Shown: one piece after another, positions 10,131 to 21,500 of the stretch
How the letters are laid out: each line of letters opens with the position of its first letter
Position numbering within the stretch: position 1 is the stretch's first letter
Notes under the pieces: generated by a model
Databases searched by the model: none
What the model was told of the DNA's origin: nothing
What the model saw: only the letters and a program-made list of their open reading frames with translations
Position numbers and translations under genes: made by a program
Source: Brettanomyces bruxellensis
Lineage: Eukaryota; Ascomycota; Pichiomycetes; Pichiales; Pichiaceae
Direction: 5' to 3'
Length of the DNA: 64,000 nt
Assembly: GCF_011074885.1 (NCBI RefSeq)
Contig: NC_054688.1
Coordinates: 1,116,001 to 1,180,000, forward strand

Positions 10131-12628
10131 ATAAGGGTGGAGAGGAGAAGAGTACTCGCTTGAAAGTCAGGAATGATGATGAATGCTAATGAGACACGAA
10201 CAACTACCTATAGGATGATTGATTTATCGATTTATCGATTCATTCATTCATTTCTTTGCTTATCTGGCCTTTCTGTTGTGTCCTGCACGCTTTCGTGGTA
10301 TCGCACTCTTGAATACGGGACTATAGGACAAAAGTATAGAGTTCAAGATTAATATAATAATACATGACACGAGAAAATGAGTCGGCGCTAATGAGTACAG
10401 TAGTTTTGGCAAAAACGGGTAAAGCAGAACGCGAAACAATTGTAATAATATAGTAATCGAGTAATTTTCATTCAGTGTACCGGCGTTTAGCTCCATGAAT
10501 ACGATTTTGTTGGCCGGGTAATATGAAGGTTGGTATTTTCGATATGTTCGATTCATTCCTTCACAGACAATAGCACAAGGAGAAAAAGAAAGGGAAAAAA
10601 CACGCGGTAGACGCCGAAACGAAAATTCAGGTACGAAAATATTTTCTATTGAGAAACTGTTTGGAATCGGTATGTTGGCACTATGCGGCATCATGCAGGG
10701 AAGAAAAAGTTAGACAGGAAAATCTGCAAGTCTCGGCATCGGATTTGAAAAGCGAATTTGGAGATTTTGAGTTAGCTGGTAGGTATGCTTAAAACGGTTA
10801 TGGTAATTTTATTAGATGTGATTAGATGTGGGAGTTTGACGAGAGCAAAACACGAATTGGTAAGGAAAGGGAAAACAGTGAATAAGGATCATGTGGAGGA
10901 TTAGAAAAAGAACAGGAAGGAGGGAATAAAAAGAATATGAATAAATGAAACAAATTAGTAGGAAGGAAGGATAGAAATGGTTTGGTAATGGCAGAATACG
11001 AAATTATAGTAGCAGTGAAGTTTCGGCGATAAAACTAGAAGTAGACATTATTGTATTATTGTGTAATATTACGACATACCAGGGAAAAAGGTGGGAATAG
11101 TGTGAAAACTATGAACAGTGTGAAAACTATGAATAGTGCGAAAACTATGAATAGTGTGAATATAGTAGGAACCATGAATGGATACTGTGAAAACAGTAAA
11201 GGGAGAAATAGTAAGAGAAAAAGAGAATAAATACCAAATTGAGATCAGAATCAGCAGCGGAAACGCATACATGTGAATGGCGAATGATGTATGCAAAGAA
11301 AAACAAAAAGGAAAGTGCGATCGGAAGCCCTGATCTAACCAATAGTGTCGAGTAATATTAAGAAAAACACGGTCAAAAATGAGCCCCTTGCGTTATACAA
11401 GCAGACGCGGTGGCCTTTTGTGCCGATACAGTAGGTGTGTGTGCCTTTTTAGGCGGTGGGCACAGATCCTGGTGGATATTTTGAGAGGTGAGGTTTTCTA
11501 AAAGGGATGGACCCTGGAAATTTCTTTGTGTGGGTAACAATGAAAGTTGAAGATGCATAAAATTTTGCAGCCGGAACGACATTTAAGCGGGAGGCGTGTA
11601 CGTGGATGAGAGCGTGGGATTAGGAGTATATTCGGCTTTCATATTGGAATTGCCGAGTAGAGAATGAGCTATATGGGGAATGAAACAAATGCCATTCTAA
11701 ATGTTCTACTTGTTTTGCTGCCGGGACAAAGTATGCACAAGTAAACGATTTTCTGCGTTCTCATTCGTGTTCGGTTTTATTCTCTGTCCGAATTTTTTCA
11801 ATCTTTATTCATTCGTTGATTTTTTCGATTGATTATATTCATTCAGAGATTTTCCATTTAGTGAGTTTCCATTGAATTTCCATTTAGTGAACTTCCATTT
11901 ACTTGTTCACCATCTAGTTATTCACCATCTAGTGATTCTCCATTTACCATACCGAATTTCAATTTGTTTCTCCTTTTCCTCTGTTTCCGCATTTTCATTT
12001 GTTTTCGCATCTTCACCCATTTATCTCCCTGATTTTTTATTTCATCCATTTATTTTGTGATTTAATTCATTTATTTTCCCTCTCATTCACTTATTCCACT
12101 ATTTTTTTATTCACTTATTTTATTTTTTCTGGCATCCTCGACCTGTATTCGATTTATTCCATCCACTTTTTCGTAGCATCTACTAGTGGTAAACATCACA
12201 CATCACAAGGACAATTATACACATTTTAGGTCAACAGATTGCACGTCGAGTATCTCGGACACGCTTATTTTCAACAGTGCGAAATCAACATTACCGAAAG
12301 CAGGTGGGAATTTGTTCGTTTGACCTGGGGCACAAATCATTCCTGAGAGTTTGAATTTAGAAACGCAAAACACGTTACAGGCAGGAGGTAAAATTACCGA
12401 ATTAGAGCACTGTCATCAGCGGCATTGTCCAGAGCATATATCTAAAGAAGGCACATTCGAGATCTGGGCAGGAGTTCGGGATTTTCAAACAGAGCAAGAA
12501 GAGAAAGGAAAATAAAATAGAAGAAAAGTATACAAGTAGAGGAGCAGACACATATTGAAAATATAAGCAGAGCGAGAACTGCAGGTTGCCAGAAAGATTC
12601 GAATTGAGAAAAAAAATCACGACAAAAA
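10131..12628. other. 2.5 kb gene-free leader before the coiled-coil gene
   Basis: No gene supported. The first part is mixed and AT-rich, about 10850-11300 is purine-rich, and about 11750-12230 is pyrimidine-rich on the plus strand. A purine-to-pyrimidine switch and long spacing are common in large, highly regulated yeast promoters with long 5' UTRs (inference). It contains the 18-bp tandem repeat at 11096-11165. Confidence 0.55.
11096..11165 (+). repeat. 18-bp tandem repeat, about 4 copies
   Basis: The unit AATAGTGTGAAAACTATG is repeated about four times with single-base changes (AACAGTG, AATAGTGCG). It lies in the long gene-free region and has no reading frame worth naming. Confidence 0.8.
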
Positions 12629-15600
12629 ATGGAGGCAGCAATGTCTATTATGGGCGGGCGCAAGGACCGCCACCAGCTGTTGAATGGGATCCCGCAGTCG
12701 CAGGCCAGCATGGCGCTAGGGAGAAGCGCGTTTATTGATGTCACCAAGGAGATACCCTTAGATGCGCAGCCGCAGCCCGGCGCCGTGTACGACGGCGGCC
12801 AGCCGCATATCAACAGCATGAGCAGTTACCAGATGCCGCCTTCAGCGCCGGGCTCGCGCCATCAGTCGATGTCCTCCGCAATCGGCCGGCGCTTCAGGAA
12901 GCCGCATTTTGCGCATGCGCGCCGCGGCTCCAAAGATGCGGCTGGCGACAATGACGACTTTAACGGTGACGCTAATGTCGCGATGAGCGGCGCTGAGCCG
13001 GACATGTCTCTGGGGGATTTAAGGCACCTTCGGGGCGGCGGGCGGTACGGTGGCGCGGCGGCTAATCCGAATTCGTCGATAGACACGCTATCGTATGTTC
13101 CCACGTACAACGGGATGCCTGCGGGCGCAGGCGCAGGTGCGAGTGCGGGAATGGGAATGGAGATGGGCATGGGCCCCGGCGCGTTTGCGCAGGGCAAGGG
13201 TCGCCAGCTGGCGCAGATGTCGAACACCGCATACCGAAAGCAGCAGATGATGCAGAAGAAGCTGAACGCGATGCGCATGGCGCAGCGCGGTGGTGGTGCG
13301 TACGCTCCCGGCGGCGCATATGCTCCCGGCGGCGGCGCACCCCGCACAATGAGCCTTCAGTCGTTTGGCGGCGCTGGGTACGGCCGGCGTATGGGGCCAC
13401 CTGGCGCTTATCAGGGACAGCTGCGTGGGCCAGGCACAGGACCTAGCACAGCGCAGGGACACTTGAATAGCATGAGCGCATTGAGCCCTCGCCCGCGGAT
13501 GCACGGCGCAGGCATGCAGCCAGGAATGGGCGCTCCAGCGCAGCCGGGACCCCCAGCCGGGTACCCGCGCGCAATGTCGATGCAGACCACAGGGTACTAC
13601 CGGCGCGGGGCAAATGCGCCCGCAAGGTATAACGGCGCCGTGCCTCAGTTCCGCCGGCCGCCATTTGGAAATCCCTCCGGCCAGCCCCGCGCGCGGAGGA
13701 TCAGTCCTTCCGATTCGCAGAATTCGGCTTCTTCTTTTTCGGGGGGTGAGACTGAGAAAAATATGCAGATGCAAATGCAAAATCAGCTTCATTATCAAAA
13801 TCAAACTCAGTATTCATTAAATTCATCCCAAAGTGCTCAAAATTCATTTCAAGATATTCCGAATCCATCCCATTCTCCTGATCCATCCCATTCTCCTGAT
13901 CCATCCCATTCTCCAGATCTATCCCATTCTTCAAATCCATCTCATTCTTCAAATCCATCTCATTCTTCGAATCCATCCTATTCTCCAAATCCATCCCACA
14001 ATTCAAATCCATCCCACACTACAAATACATCCCACGCTCCAATTCCTCCTCAACATGCTCCAATTCCACCTCAACATGTCCAAAACCAACCATTTCACAT
14101 CCAAAATCAGGACACATACAACAACTCGAGAACACCAATCCAGAATTCAAACCCATCAAGTCTAAACTCAGGTACTCTGGATCCAGGAAGCAGGCATGCC
14201 GATTTCAGCCAGAACGGCCAGCAAAACCTGCAGAAAACAGCACAGCAAGAAAATCAACCAAGAAATTCTAGAAGCAGCTTTTCTCAGGAGCTGGGTTCTG
14301 TTCCAGAACAAAGGGGACTATACGTGGAAAGAGGAGAAAAAACAGATTCTCGGCCGAAAAACCAGAAAAGACAACTTGCAAATCTTGCAGATGGAAAAAT
14401 TCCGGCCCCAATGCACTCGAAGCCATCGCAACTTCCTCCAGATCCTTCTAGAAGCAGCCGGAACAGCTTTGGCTCTATTTGGGATGAGTATGGCTATGAT
14501 GAGAAGGATTTCTTTGCGGTTAAGAGCGAAAAGAGTTCCTTTAGGGAAAATGACTCTGCTAGAGAGAAGGATTTTGGGGATAAGAGTTCTTTTAGAGAAA
14601 AGAATTCTTCTAGAAACAATTATGGCATCAATCAGGATAAGCATGACATTTATCAGGGTAGCGATTACAGTTATCAGGACAATTACGGCATTCAAACAAG
14701 TCATATTAAAGCAAATCAGATTCGGGCAAATAATGATGCTTATCAATCAAATCATGGTATTCCTCACAGCCAAAACAGGCCTGAAGATAACTACCCGAAC
14801 CGAGAGACAAACTTGAAACCTGCCTCAGCAAAAGGAAAGGTGTTTAAACCTCAGACAGGTCACGTGAAGGTGAACAGGTACGATTTTAGCGATAGTGATG
14901 ATGAGGAGGAAACAGAGGAAAACTTTGAAAGAGTACCTGAGCCTAAGGCTCATTCAGTTAAGGATTCGCCATTCAGATCCAGCAGTAGTATACTTGAGGG
15001 GAAAAACACTGGTTCTTATTCAGCAGGAAAAAGTGCTTTTAGAGGTGGATCTAGAAGTGGGTCTGTATCTGAGAGATCTAGAGGTGGATCTAGAAGATCA
15101 CCTAGAAGTGGATCTAGAAGATCATCTAGAAGTGTGTCGAGAAGATCATCTAGAAGTGTGTCGAGAAGATCATCCATATCGAGAACATCCTCGCAATCAT
15201 TACCATATGTGCCAAATCAGGCTCAGACTGAGTCTTTTAAGGTTCCTGCAGCCCCAGCGTTGGCTAATGATACATCCTCGTTTACTTCTTCGTCTACTTC
15301 GTACAGTGATTCGATCCGAAAGACGCCTGATATGACTCTTAAGACGTCTGGCGGCCGGGATGATGATAGTGATGAGATTGAGCAGTTGAGTCTTGATAAT
15401 GGGGAGGCGAAGAAGGAGCAGAGTGAGAGTTATAAAAGTGAAGAGAAGGAGAGAAGTGAGAGTTATAGGAATGGAGAGAAGGAGAGGAGTGAGAGTTATA
15501 GAAATGAAGAAAAGGAGAGGAGTGAGAATTACATAACTGACGAAAAGAAGAGAAATGAAAAACCTGAAAAATTCAATGAAAACAACACTATTCAAAAAAG

Positions 15601-17740
15601 CACAGGCAGCGGAATGAGCGGCAGTCTAGACTTTAGAGAAAGCCCCAAACACAGAGAGAACAAAAGTAGGGTGTTCGATCCTCAAGTGTCGAAACAGGCG
15701 ACTTTCGGAAATCCTCTGGGTGCAGTGAGCGACTCGGACGCGTCGATTAGCGACGATACCGACAGCATCTCGGTTCGGCGGTCTTTCAAAGAGAAGAGAC
15801 TTCCCCAGCATCCTGCAGATTCTACAAGTAGTGGATCCGGCTTGGGAATGCCAAATTCTTTTGGATCCAGCTTGCACTCCAAAGCTTCCAAGACATCCAG
15901 CAATTTGACCCGGAAGCCACCTCCATTGCCGAAGGATCCGGCCTCCGAAATTCGGCAAATGCAGTTTTCTAGCCTTTCGCCGAACCCACAGGCCGTTATT
16001 CCATCTCCAACTCCCCAAAAACAGTCTTCCGAGGACCATTTCGGAAACCATCGCCGGTCATCAAGCAGGCATAAGAGCAGTAACACGTTGTCAAGCATTG
16101 AAAATGCAATTGCCAGATCTCCGAGGGTTGCTGGAGCCAAACATTTCTTCAGGAAGCTTGCACACAAGAATATCCGGCATTTGTCCCGGGGACATTCTTC
16201 CAGCGGCGATAAAATTAGCGGTGAAGATTTCAACAAGCACGTTAGTCGGCCTTCTGTTGATTTCAACAACTATCCTCCGTTGCCTGAGAAGAAGGGAGAG
16301 AGGCTTTCTGTCAAAGTGAACGCACTTCCTAAAGCAGGTGCACCTTCTAAAGAGAATGCACTTCCTGAGACAAAACCACATTTTAAAGAGAATGCACTCC
16401 CTGAAACAAAACCACTTCCCGTTCCTTCCGAGCTTCGTTCGCCAGTGAACTTGAAGCATCCATCTTCACCAAATTTGAAGGTTTCTTCACCGGCAAAACG
16501 GCATGTGGAGAACACACAGCCTCCACTTCCTCCCCCAAAATCACCTACCCAGGATTCATTGATGAACTACAGACTCACACTTCGCATTTCGCAGGATGAA
16601 GATGAAGATGCAGACTCCGACCACCGGTTGTCGAAATTGTTGGGAATGAATACAGATGTGGGCAGTTTGAATAACGAAAATACTGCAAAGACTTCTCCAA
16701 AAAGGCGGTTTAAGCGTGGCTCACCTTCGAGTTTGGTTGCAGATAAGCGGTACACAAACCTCAGTCAGCTGACCAGAGGCTCACAGAACACGAAAAGTGT
16801 TGAAGATGCCAGTCAACCTGCCAAGAATACTCCCAACGGGATGAGAAATGAGTCCACAGAGACACAGGCGGAGTCAGGCGAGAATTTGGACTTGCGACAG
16901 TACTTGGACCCATCGCAGCAAGGTATTCTTACAGATACAGAGAAGATTATGCGCGAGTTGCAAGTCGTATCGACAGAATTGGCCAGCTCGATATCCAGAG
17001 AGCTTTCATTGGAGAGCAAGCTGAAGTCAGAGGAAAAATTGAGTCCATCGATTCTTTATGAGACGAATGCAGGCTCCAAGATCGCAGATTTGGTGAAGCA
17101 ACTCAACGGTGAGCGAAACAAGAGATACGCAGTTGAGCAAACGCTTCTCAAGGTTGCAAACGGCACCAGCTTTGGATCTGAGGTCACCAGATTGAACTAC
17201 GAAAACAGTGAGTTGCGAAAACAGGTGGTGGACCTGGAGGAAGGCCAGAAGTCCAGCAGCAAGAAGTTGCAGATGCTACTTGAAGAGAAAGAGAGTCTCA
17301 GTACGAAACTGGATGACATGACTGAGCAGTTCAAGAATTTGACAAACAACGTTATTCCAGGCCTCAAAAATCGCATAGAGATCCTGTCAAGCAGCAATGC
17401 ACCCAAGGAATCGCTGGAAGAGCAAGTGTCATCACTTAAATTGCAGAATGAGAACCTCAAGCAGAAGCAGGTGACCCAGGATGACGATAATACAACCATC
17501 AAGAAGCAGCGTGACTCACTTAGAGAGGCCATCAAGAGCCTAAGAGTCCAGAATGAGGTCAACTTGAGGTTGCATACCGAAAAAGTCAAGACTTTGGAGC
17601 AGCGTTTAGGCACTCTTTCAACCTTGAATGCTGAATTATCCAAGAAGATGATGGCTTCCGGATTAGTCAGCCGAGGCGATCTTAGTGTGATGAGTTCACC
17701 AAATGTCAGAAATAATACTTCATTCAACCAGAAGGCATGA
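12629..17740 (+). CDS. Very large low-complexity protein with C-terminal coiled coil
   Basis: A 1703-residue protein that I do not recognise. Residues 1-370 are rich in Gly, Ala, Met, Arg and Gln and are encoded by strikingly GC-rich DNA. From about 13730 the DNA turns AT-richer and the protein becomes Ser/Asn/Gln-rich. It then shows about ten hexamer repeats (SHSPDP type), an Arg-Ser block near residues 810-850, and repeats of an ERSESYRNEEK unit near 930-970. Pro-rich patches (KPPPLPKDP, QPPLPPPKSP) look like SH3-binding sites. The only structured part is the C-terminal 270 residues, a long coiled coil beginning near DTEKIMRELQVVSTELASS. This layout is typical of fungal cortical or polarity scaffolds such as eisosome or polarisome proteins; that is inference from architecture only. 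The start is the first in-frame ATG. Confidence 0.75.
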   Translation: MEAAMSIMGGRKDRHQLLNGIPQSQASMALGRSAFIDVTKEIPLDAQPQPGAVYDGGQPHINSMSSYQMPPSAPGSRHQSMSSAIGRRFRKPHFAHARRGSKDAAGDNDDFNGDANVAMSGAEPDMSLGDLRHLRGGGRYGGAAANPNSSIDTLSYVPTYNGMPAGAGAGASAGMGMEMGMGPGAFAQGKGRQLAQMSNTAYRKQQMMQKKLNAMRMAQRGGGAYAPGGAYAPGGGAPRTMSLQSFGGAGYGRRMGPPGAYQGQLRGPGTGPSTAQGHLNSMSALSPRPRMHGAGMQPGMGAPAQPGPPAGYPRAMSMQTTGYYRRGANAPARYNGAVPQFRRPPFGNPSGQPRARRISPSDSQNSASSFSGGETEKNMQMQMQNQLHYQNQTQYSLNSSQSAQNSFQDIPNPSHSPDPSHSPDPSHSPDLSHSSNPSHSSNPSHSSNPSYSPNPSHNSNPSHTTNTSHAPIPPQHAPIPPQHVQNQPFHIQNQDTYNNSRTPIQNSNPSSLNSGTLDPGSRHADFSQNGQQNLQKTAQQENQPRNSRSSFSQELGSVPEQRGLYVERGEKTDSRPKNQKRQLANLADGKIPAPMHSKPSQLPPDPSRSSRNSFGSIWDEYGYDEKDFFAVKSEKSSFRENDSAREKDFGDKSSFREKNSSRNNYGINQDKHDIYQGSDYSYQDNYGIQTSHIKANQIRANNDAYQSNHGIPHSQNRPEDNYPNRETNLKPASAKGKVFKPQTGHVKVNRYDFSDSDDEEETEENFERVPEPKAHSVKDSPFRSSSSILEGKNTGSYSAGKSAFRGGSRSGSVSERSRGGSRRSPRSGSRRSSRSVSRRSSRSVSRRSSISRTSSQSLPYVPNQAQTESFKVPAAPALANDTSSFTSSSTSYSDSIRKTPDMTLKTSGGRDDDSDEIEQLSLDNGEAKKEQSESYKSEEKERSESYRNGEKERSESYRNEEKERSENYITDEKKRNEKPEKFNENNTIQKSTGSGMSGSLDFRESPKHRENKSRVFDPQVSKQATFGNPLGAVSDSDASISDDTDSISVRRSFKEKRLPQHPADSTSSGSGLGMPNSFGSSLHSKASKTSSNLTRKPPPLPKDPASEIRQMQFSSLSPNPQAVIPSPTPQKQSSEDHFGNHRRSSSRHKSSNTLSSIENAIARSPRVAGAKHFFRKLAHKNIRHLSRGHSSSGDKISGEDFNKHVSRPSVDFNNYPPLPEKKGERLSVKVNALPKAGAPSKENALPETKPHFKENALPETKPLPVPSELRSPVNLKHPSSPNLKVSSPAKRHVENTQPPLPPPKSPTQDSLMNYRLTLRISQDEDEDADSDHRLSKLLGMNTDVGSLNNENTAKTSPKRRFKRGSPSSLVADKRYTNLSQLTRGSQNTKSVEDASQPAKNTPNGMRNESTETQAESGENLDLRQYLDPSQQGILTDTEKIMRELQVVSTELASSISRELSLESKLKSEEKLSPSILYETNAGSKIADLVKQLNGERNKRYAVEQTLLKVANGTSFGSEVTRLNYENSELRKQVVDLEEGQKSSSKKLQMLLEEKESLSTKLDDMTEQFKNLTNNVIPGLKNRIEILSSSNAPKESLEEQVSSLKLQNENLKQKQVTQDDDNTTIKKQRDSLREAIKSLRVQNEVNLRLHTEKVKTLEQRLGTLSTLNAELSKKMMASGLVSRGDLSVMSSPNVRNNTSFNQKA
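13868..14041 (+). repeat. 18-bp coding repeat (SHSPDP-type hexapeptide)
   Basis: About ten 18-bp units of the type TCCCATTCTCCTGATCCA encode S-H-S-P/S-D/N-P. They degenerate toward the 3' end into APIPPQH repeats. Units keep frame, so length variation is tolerated. Confidence 0.85.
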
Positions 17741-17924
17741 GATGTGAAGAAGAAGAAGGAGATTGTGGGTAAGGATTTGGATTGGTACCAATGAGGGATG
17801 CCGGTTTTTGCTTTTACTTGTTTTTGTCATATTATACCTTAGCATAGCATACACAAGCTTTTTGTAATACATTATTTAATTGCCAATACACATAATAATG
17901 AGTTGAATGGTGATGGTGAGTAAA

Positions 17925-18295
17925 GAGTAAAGAGTGAAGAGTGAAGAGTGAAGAGTGAAGAGTGAAGAAGTAAGGAAGTAAAGAAGTAAGGAAGTAAAGA
18001 AGTAAAGAAGTAAAGAAGTAAAGAAGTAAAGAAGTAAAGAGTGAAGAGTGAAGAGTGAAGAGTGAAGAGTGAAGAAGTAAGGAAGTAAAGAAGTAAGGAA
18101 GTAAAGAAGTAAAGAAGTAAAGAAATAAAGAAGTAAAGAAGTAAAGAAGTAAAGAGTGAAGAGTGAAGAGTGAAGAGTAAAGAAGTGAGAAAGTAAGGAA
18201 GTAAAGAAGTAAAGAAGTAAAGAAATAAAGAAATAAAGAAGTAGTCAAGTAAAGAAATAAAGAAATAAAGAAATAAAGAAGTAGTCAAGTAATCA
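17925..18295 (+). repeat. Purine-only minisatellite, 7-8 bp units
   Basis: About 370 bases made of interleaved GAAGAGT (7 bp) and AAGTAAAG/AAGAAGTA (8 bp) units, almost wholly purine on the plus strand. Blocks of GAAGAGTG runs alternate with GTAAAGAA runs, a higher-order arrangement. It lies between the coiled-coil gene and STO1. Confidence 0.9.
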
Positions 18296-18525
18296 TTTTA
18301 ATGCTTCTATCTGTTCTATGATATAGTGATCGAGCCACTTCTGCACGGCTACAACAACTCGCTGAAAAAAGAAGAAAGAAAAAAGAAAAAATATCGGAGC
18401 GAAAAATATCCATCGCACTGATATCAGGGCTTTTTCATGTAATCACTCAGCCAAACACATGTCAACAGCATACAGGTAAAAAAGACATAGAATTAAACAT
18501 TTTCTCACCATTTTCTTCCTCCAGC

Positions 18526-21500
18526 ATGTCTGATTTGATTAATCGCAAGCGTTCCTTTGAAGAAGCCGACTCTGACTATGAGCCATCTGGTCTAGATGCA
18601 CACGGAGAGAAAAGACCACAGGAAAATGATTATGAGACAAACAAGCGCCGCAGAGTAAGGCATCATAGCAACTTACCGCCGGAAATCGAAACCTTGAAAG
18701 AGATATGTGGTGGAATTTCGAGACTCGGCGAGCACAAGTCTCTTTTATCGTCGGATCTTGTCTTTTTAAGCAGGGATATTGCCAATTGGATAGGAGAAGG
18801 TGATTTCAAGCAGAACTTCCTCAGCTTTATATATGCAAACGTGGTTGAGCAGCCTGAGAGAATGCAGATCGTGTCCCTATTGGTGCGTTGCTGCAATGTT
18901 AGAAATGCTGATATAGGAGAGGCGGTCGTCAGTCACTTTTCTGGAAAGATTGAAGAAACGTTGACCAAAATTCAAAATGGACAGTTGACAGCGGCAAGAC
19001 ACAATGGTGATGACAATGAACCCGGAGAGGTGACGAGATTGAAGCTTGAATCGCGTTTCTTGGCACTGTTGGCACCAATTTTGACGAGCATCGATCCTGT
19101 TCTCGAATTGTTTTATAAACTTATCTCCACATCCATTTCTCTTCAGGAGCAAAAGACTTCCTATTCTGGACTGGCCGAAGAATTATACGTTTCGTTCATG
19201 CTCTCTGTTCCATATCTAGTATATGCAACCGATCGTGTGGAAGAGACCAAGCAGAAATGCTCGAAAGTGGTCGAGGAAGGCTCAAAGTTCGAAATTAAGC
19301 ATTCTACGTATCCAGAGAAGTTCGCCTTGTGCTTCCATTCGGAAGATAAGAACTTACTCCCGTACGAACCTACCCGGATTGCTTCATTGGTGGTAGACTC
19401 AGTCAAGGATCTAGATATCAGTGTTTTCGCGGATTATCATGCCGAAACCGAGGAGACTTTGGAAAGAGTTCAAAATGACGATAAAGCGAAGAATAATGAA
19501 AGTAACGAGTCTGCAGACGGGGATGTGGAGATGAAGAAGGAGGATATAGTTGAGAAGAAGCACGAGATTCGCTCGTTTGAAGTTCCGTCTGCCGATGAAT
19601 TCGCCAAAATCGAACTTTCTGGAACGGTCGACAGTCTCTGGAAGTATCCAAGGTTTTTCAACGAGGTTTTCACGCAAGGTGATTCTTCCTTTGCTACAAT
19701 CCCACCTAAAAACTCATACGTGAGATTGCTCTTGCAGGATGTTATCCAGGACGAGGTGCAAAACATGGAATTCAACCGGATCACAGTCTCTCGGCATTTG
19801 ATGGGAATTCTTGGATTCATTAACGACAAACTGTTCGCCAAGCTTAACTCGTCAGATGACAAGCTCACAATCGTGAACGACATGTTGAATGGTGTCGATC
19901 TTGTGGAAAACTTGGAGAGCAACCCGGAAATCCCGGATAATATGAAGGAGAAGATGTTGGCATCCGCCAAAAAGATACAAGTGGAATTTGAGGAAGGATA
20001 CAAGTCAACATGGAAGATCGAGCAGGTTGTTACAGAGGCAGTTGCGGATTTGATGCTTCATGTTCCATCAACCACTCTTCCAGCGGTCTATTACCAGAAT
20101 TTGCTTGCCGATACATGCGGAAGAGATTGGGCATTGATGAAGAAGAGTGAGGATTCGGCCGAGAAGGTTGCATTTGCAAAAACTGTGGCCTCAGCAATTG
20201 ACTTCTTCTACAGAAATGGCAAGACACTTGATTACGATGCAAGAAGACGCTTTATATACTGGATGGCAGTCCAGTTGGGCAGCTTCAACTTCGAATGGAA
20301 GTGGACCGAATGGCTAGACGAGTTTTTGAAGTTGGGCGAGTCAACTTATCATCCAACTGTGTATATGCTCCACAATATTGTGGGCAAGGAGGTTCGTTTG
20401 AGTACTCCTTCGTTTATTAGGAGCACACTTCCAAAACAGCTGCATCAGTTCACGGATCTTTCTCTTTTGGACCAGGATCAGGTTTTGCAGTTTGACACGT
20501 TGTTGTTTGGAGATGCTCTAGCCAAACAGTGTAAGGAGGCCAATGCGGAATTACTGAAGTCTGATTTTGAGGATGCAAAGCCAAGTGATGAGGCTGCAAG
20601 TGGAAATGCAGAAACTTTCCACTTGCTCAACCAGTATCTATTTAACAACGAAGACCACATTTTCCACGAGATATGCCACAGTATCTACACAAACATGCAG
20701 GAGGGTGAGTCCTTGCAAAGCTTTAATGATCTCATTGCTGAACTCACGAGCCAGATTAAGGAGGCAGACGAGTCCGAGCAACCAAAATGTGGCATTGCGA
20801 GGTATATTGTAGTGCTTGTTACGCAGTCTGTGTGCGTTATTGGGTCAAGATCGCTTTCTGTGATAGACGGAGGAGCATTAGAGTTGTGTGGGGACAAAAT
20901 ACGCAAAGTGCTAAGACTTGAATTGAAGGATAAGGACACAGATGCCGAAGATATTGACAACGACCAATTTTCCGACGTTTCAGACACTCAACAGAGGCAG
21001 AAGTGGGTGATCGAGGCAGTTCTTCGTCTCTGGAACAGAGAGCCAAGAATTGGGTACTTGGTCTTGGAGAAAATGCGCAATAAGGAGTTGGTCACAAGCT
21101 CACAAATCGTGGAATCACTATTCACTGCCCATGGCACAAAGATTCCAGCTTTGACCGAATTATACGCGGATGAACTTTTGGACAGGCTTCTTCTTCAGAG
21201 AAACCTGGGTGAGAGTGAGGATGATGAAGCAGAGGAGGACCACAATGATCAGAAATGGACCTGCTTTGCCAAATCGTGCTTGAAGACTCTCAATACACTC
21301 ATTTCTGATTATAAGGATGAGGCAGAAGAAAAAGGAACAATCGACATCAAATCAAGCGAAAAACTTGCATGTGAGGATGCTACGGTTACTAAGAAGAGTA
21401 CAGATCTTCTCTGGGCTATCGATGGGCTCCTTCAACTAGTCGAGAGCAAGTTGAAGAAAGACGAAAGTAGAAAAGAGAAGCTGGAAATTTTCAAAGATGC

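Noticed and set aside
10260..10694. 144-codon minus-strand frame between DAP1-like and the scaffold gene
   Set aside because: Two hydrophobic stretches but no recognisable domain, and unremarkable in a 2.5 kb gene-free AT-rich region.
17832..18288. 138-codon frames on the minus strand in the minisatellite
   Set aside because: They are translations of the purine repeat and appear in two frames at once.
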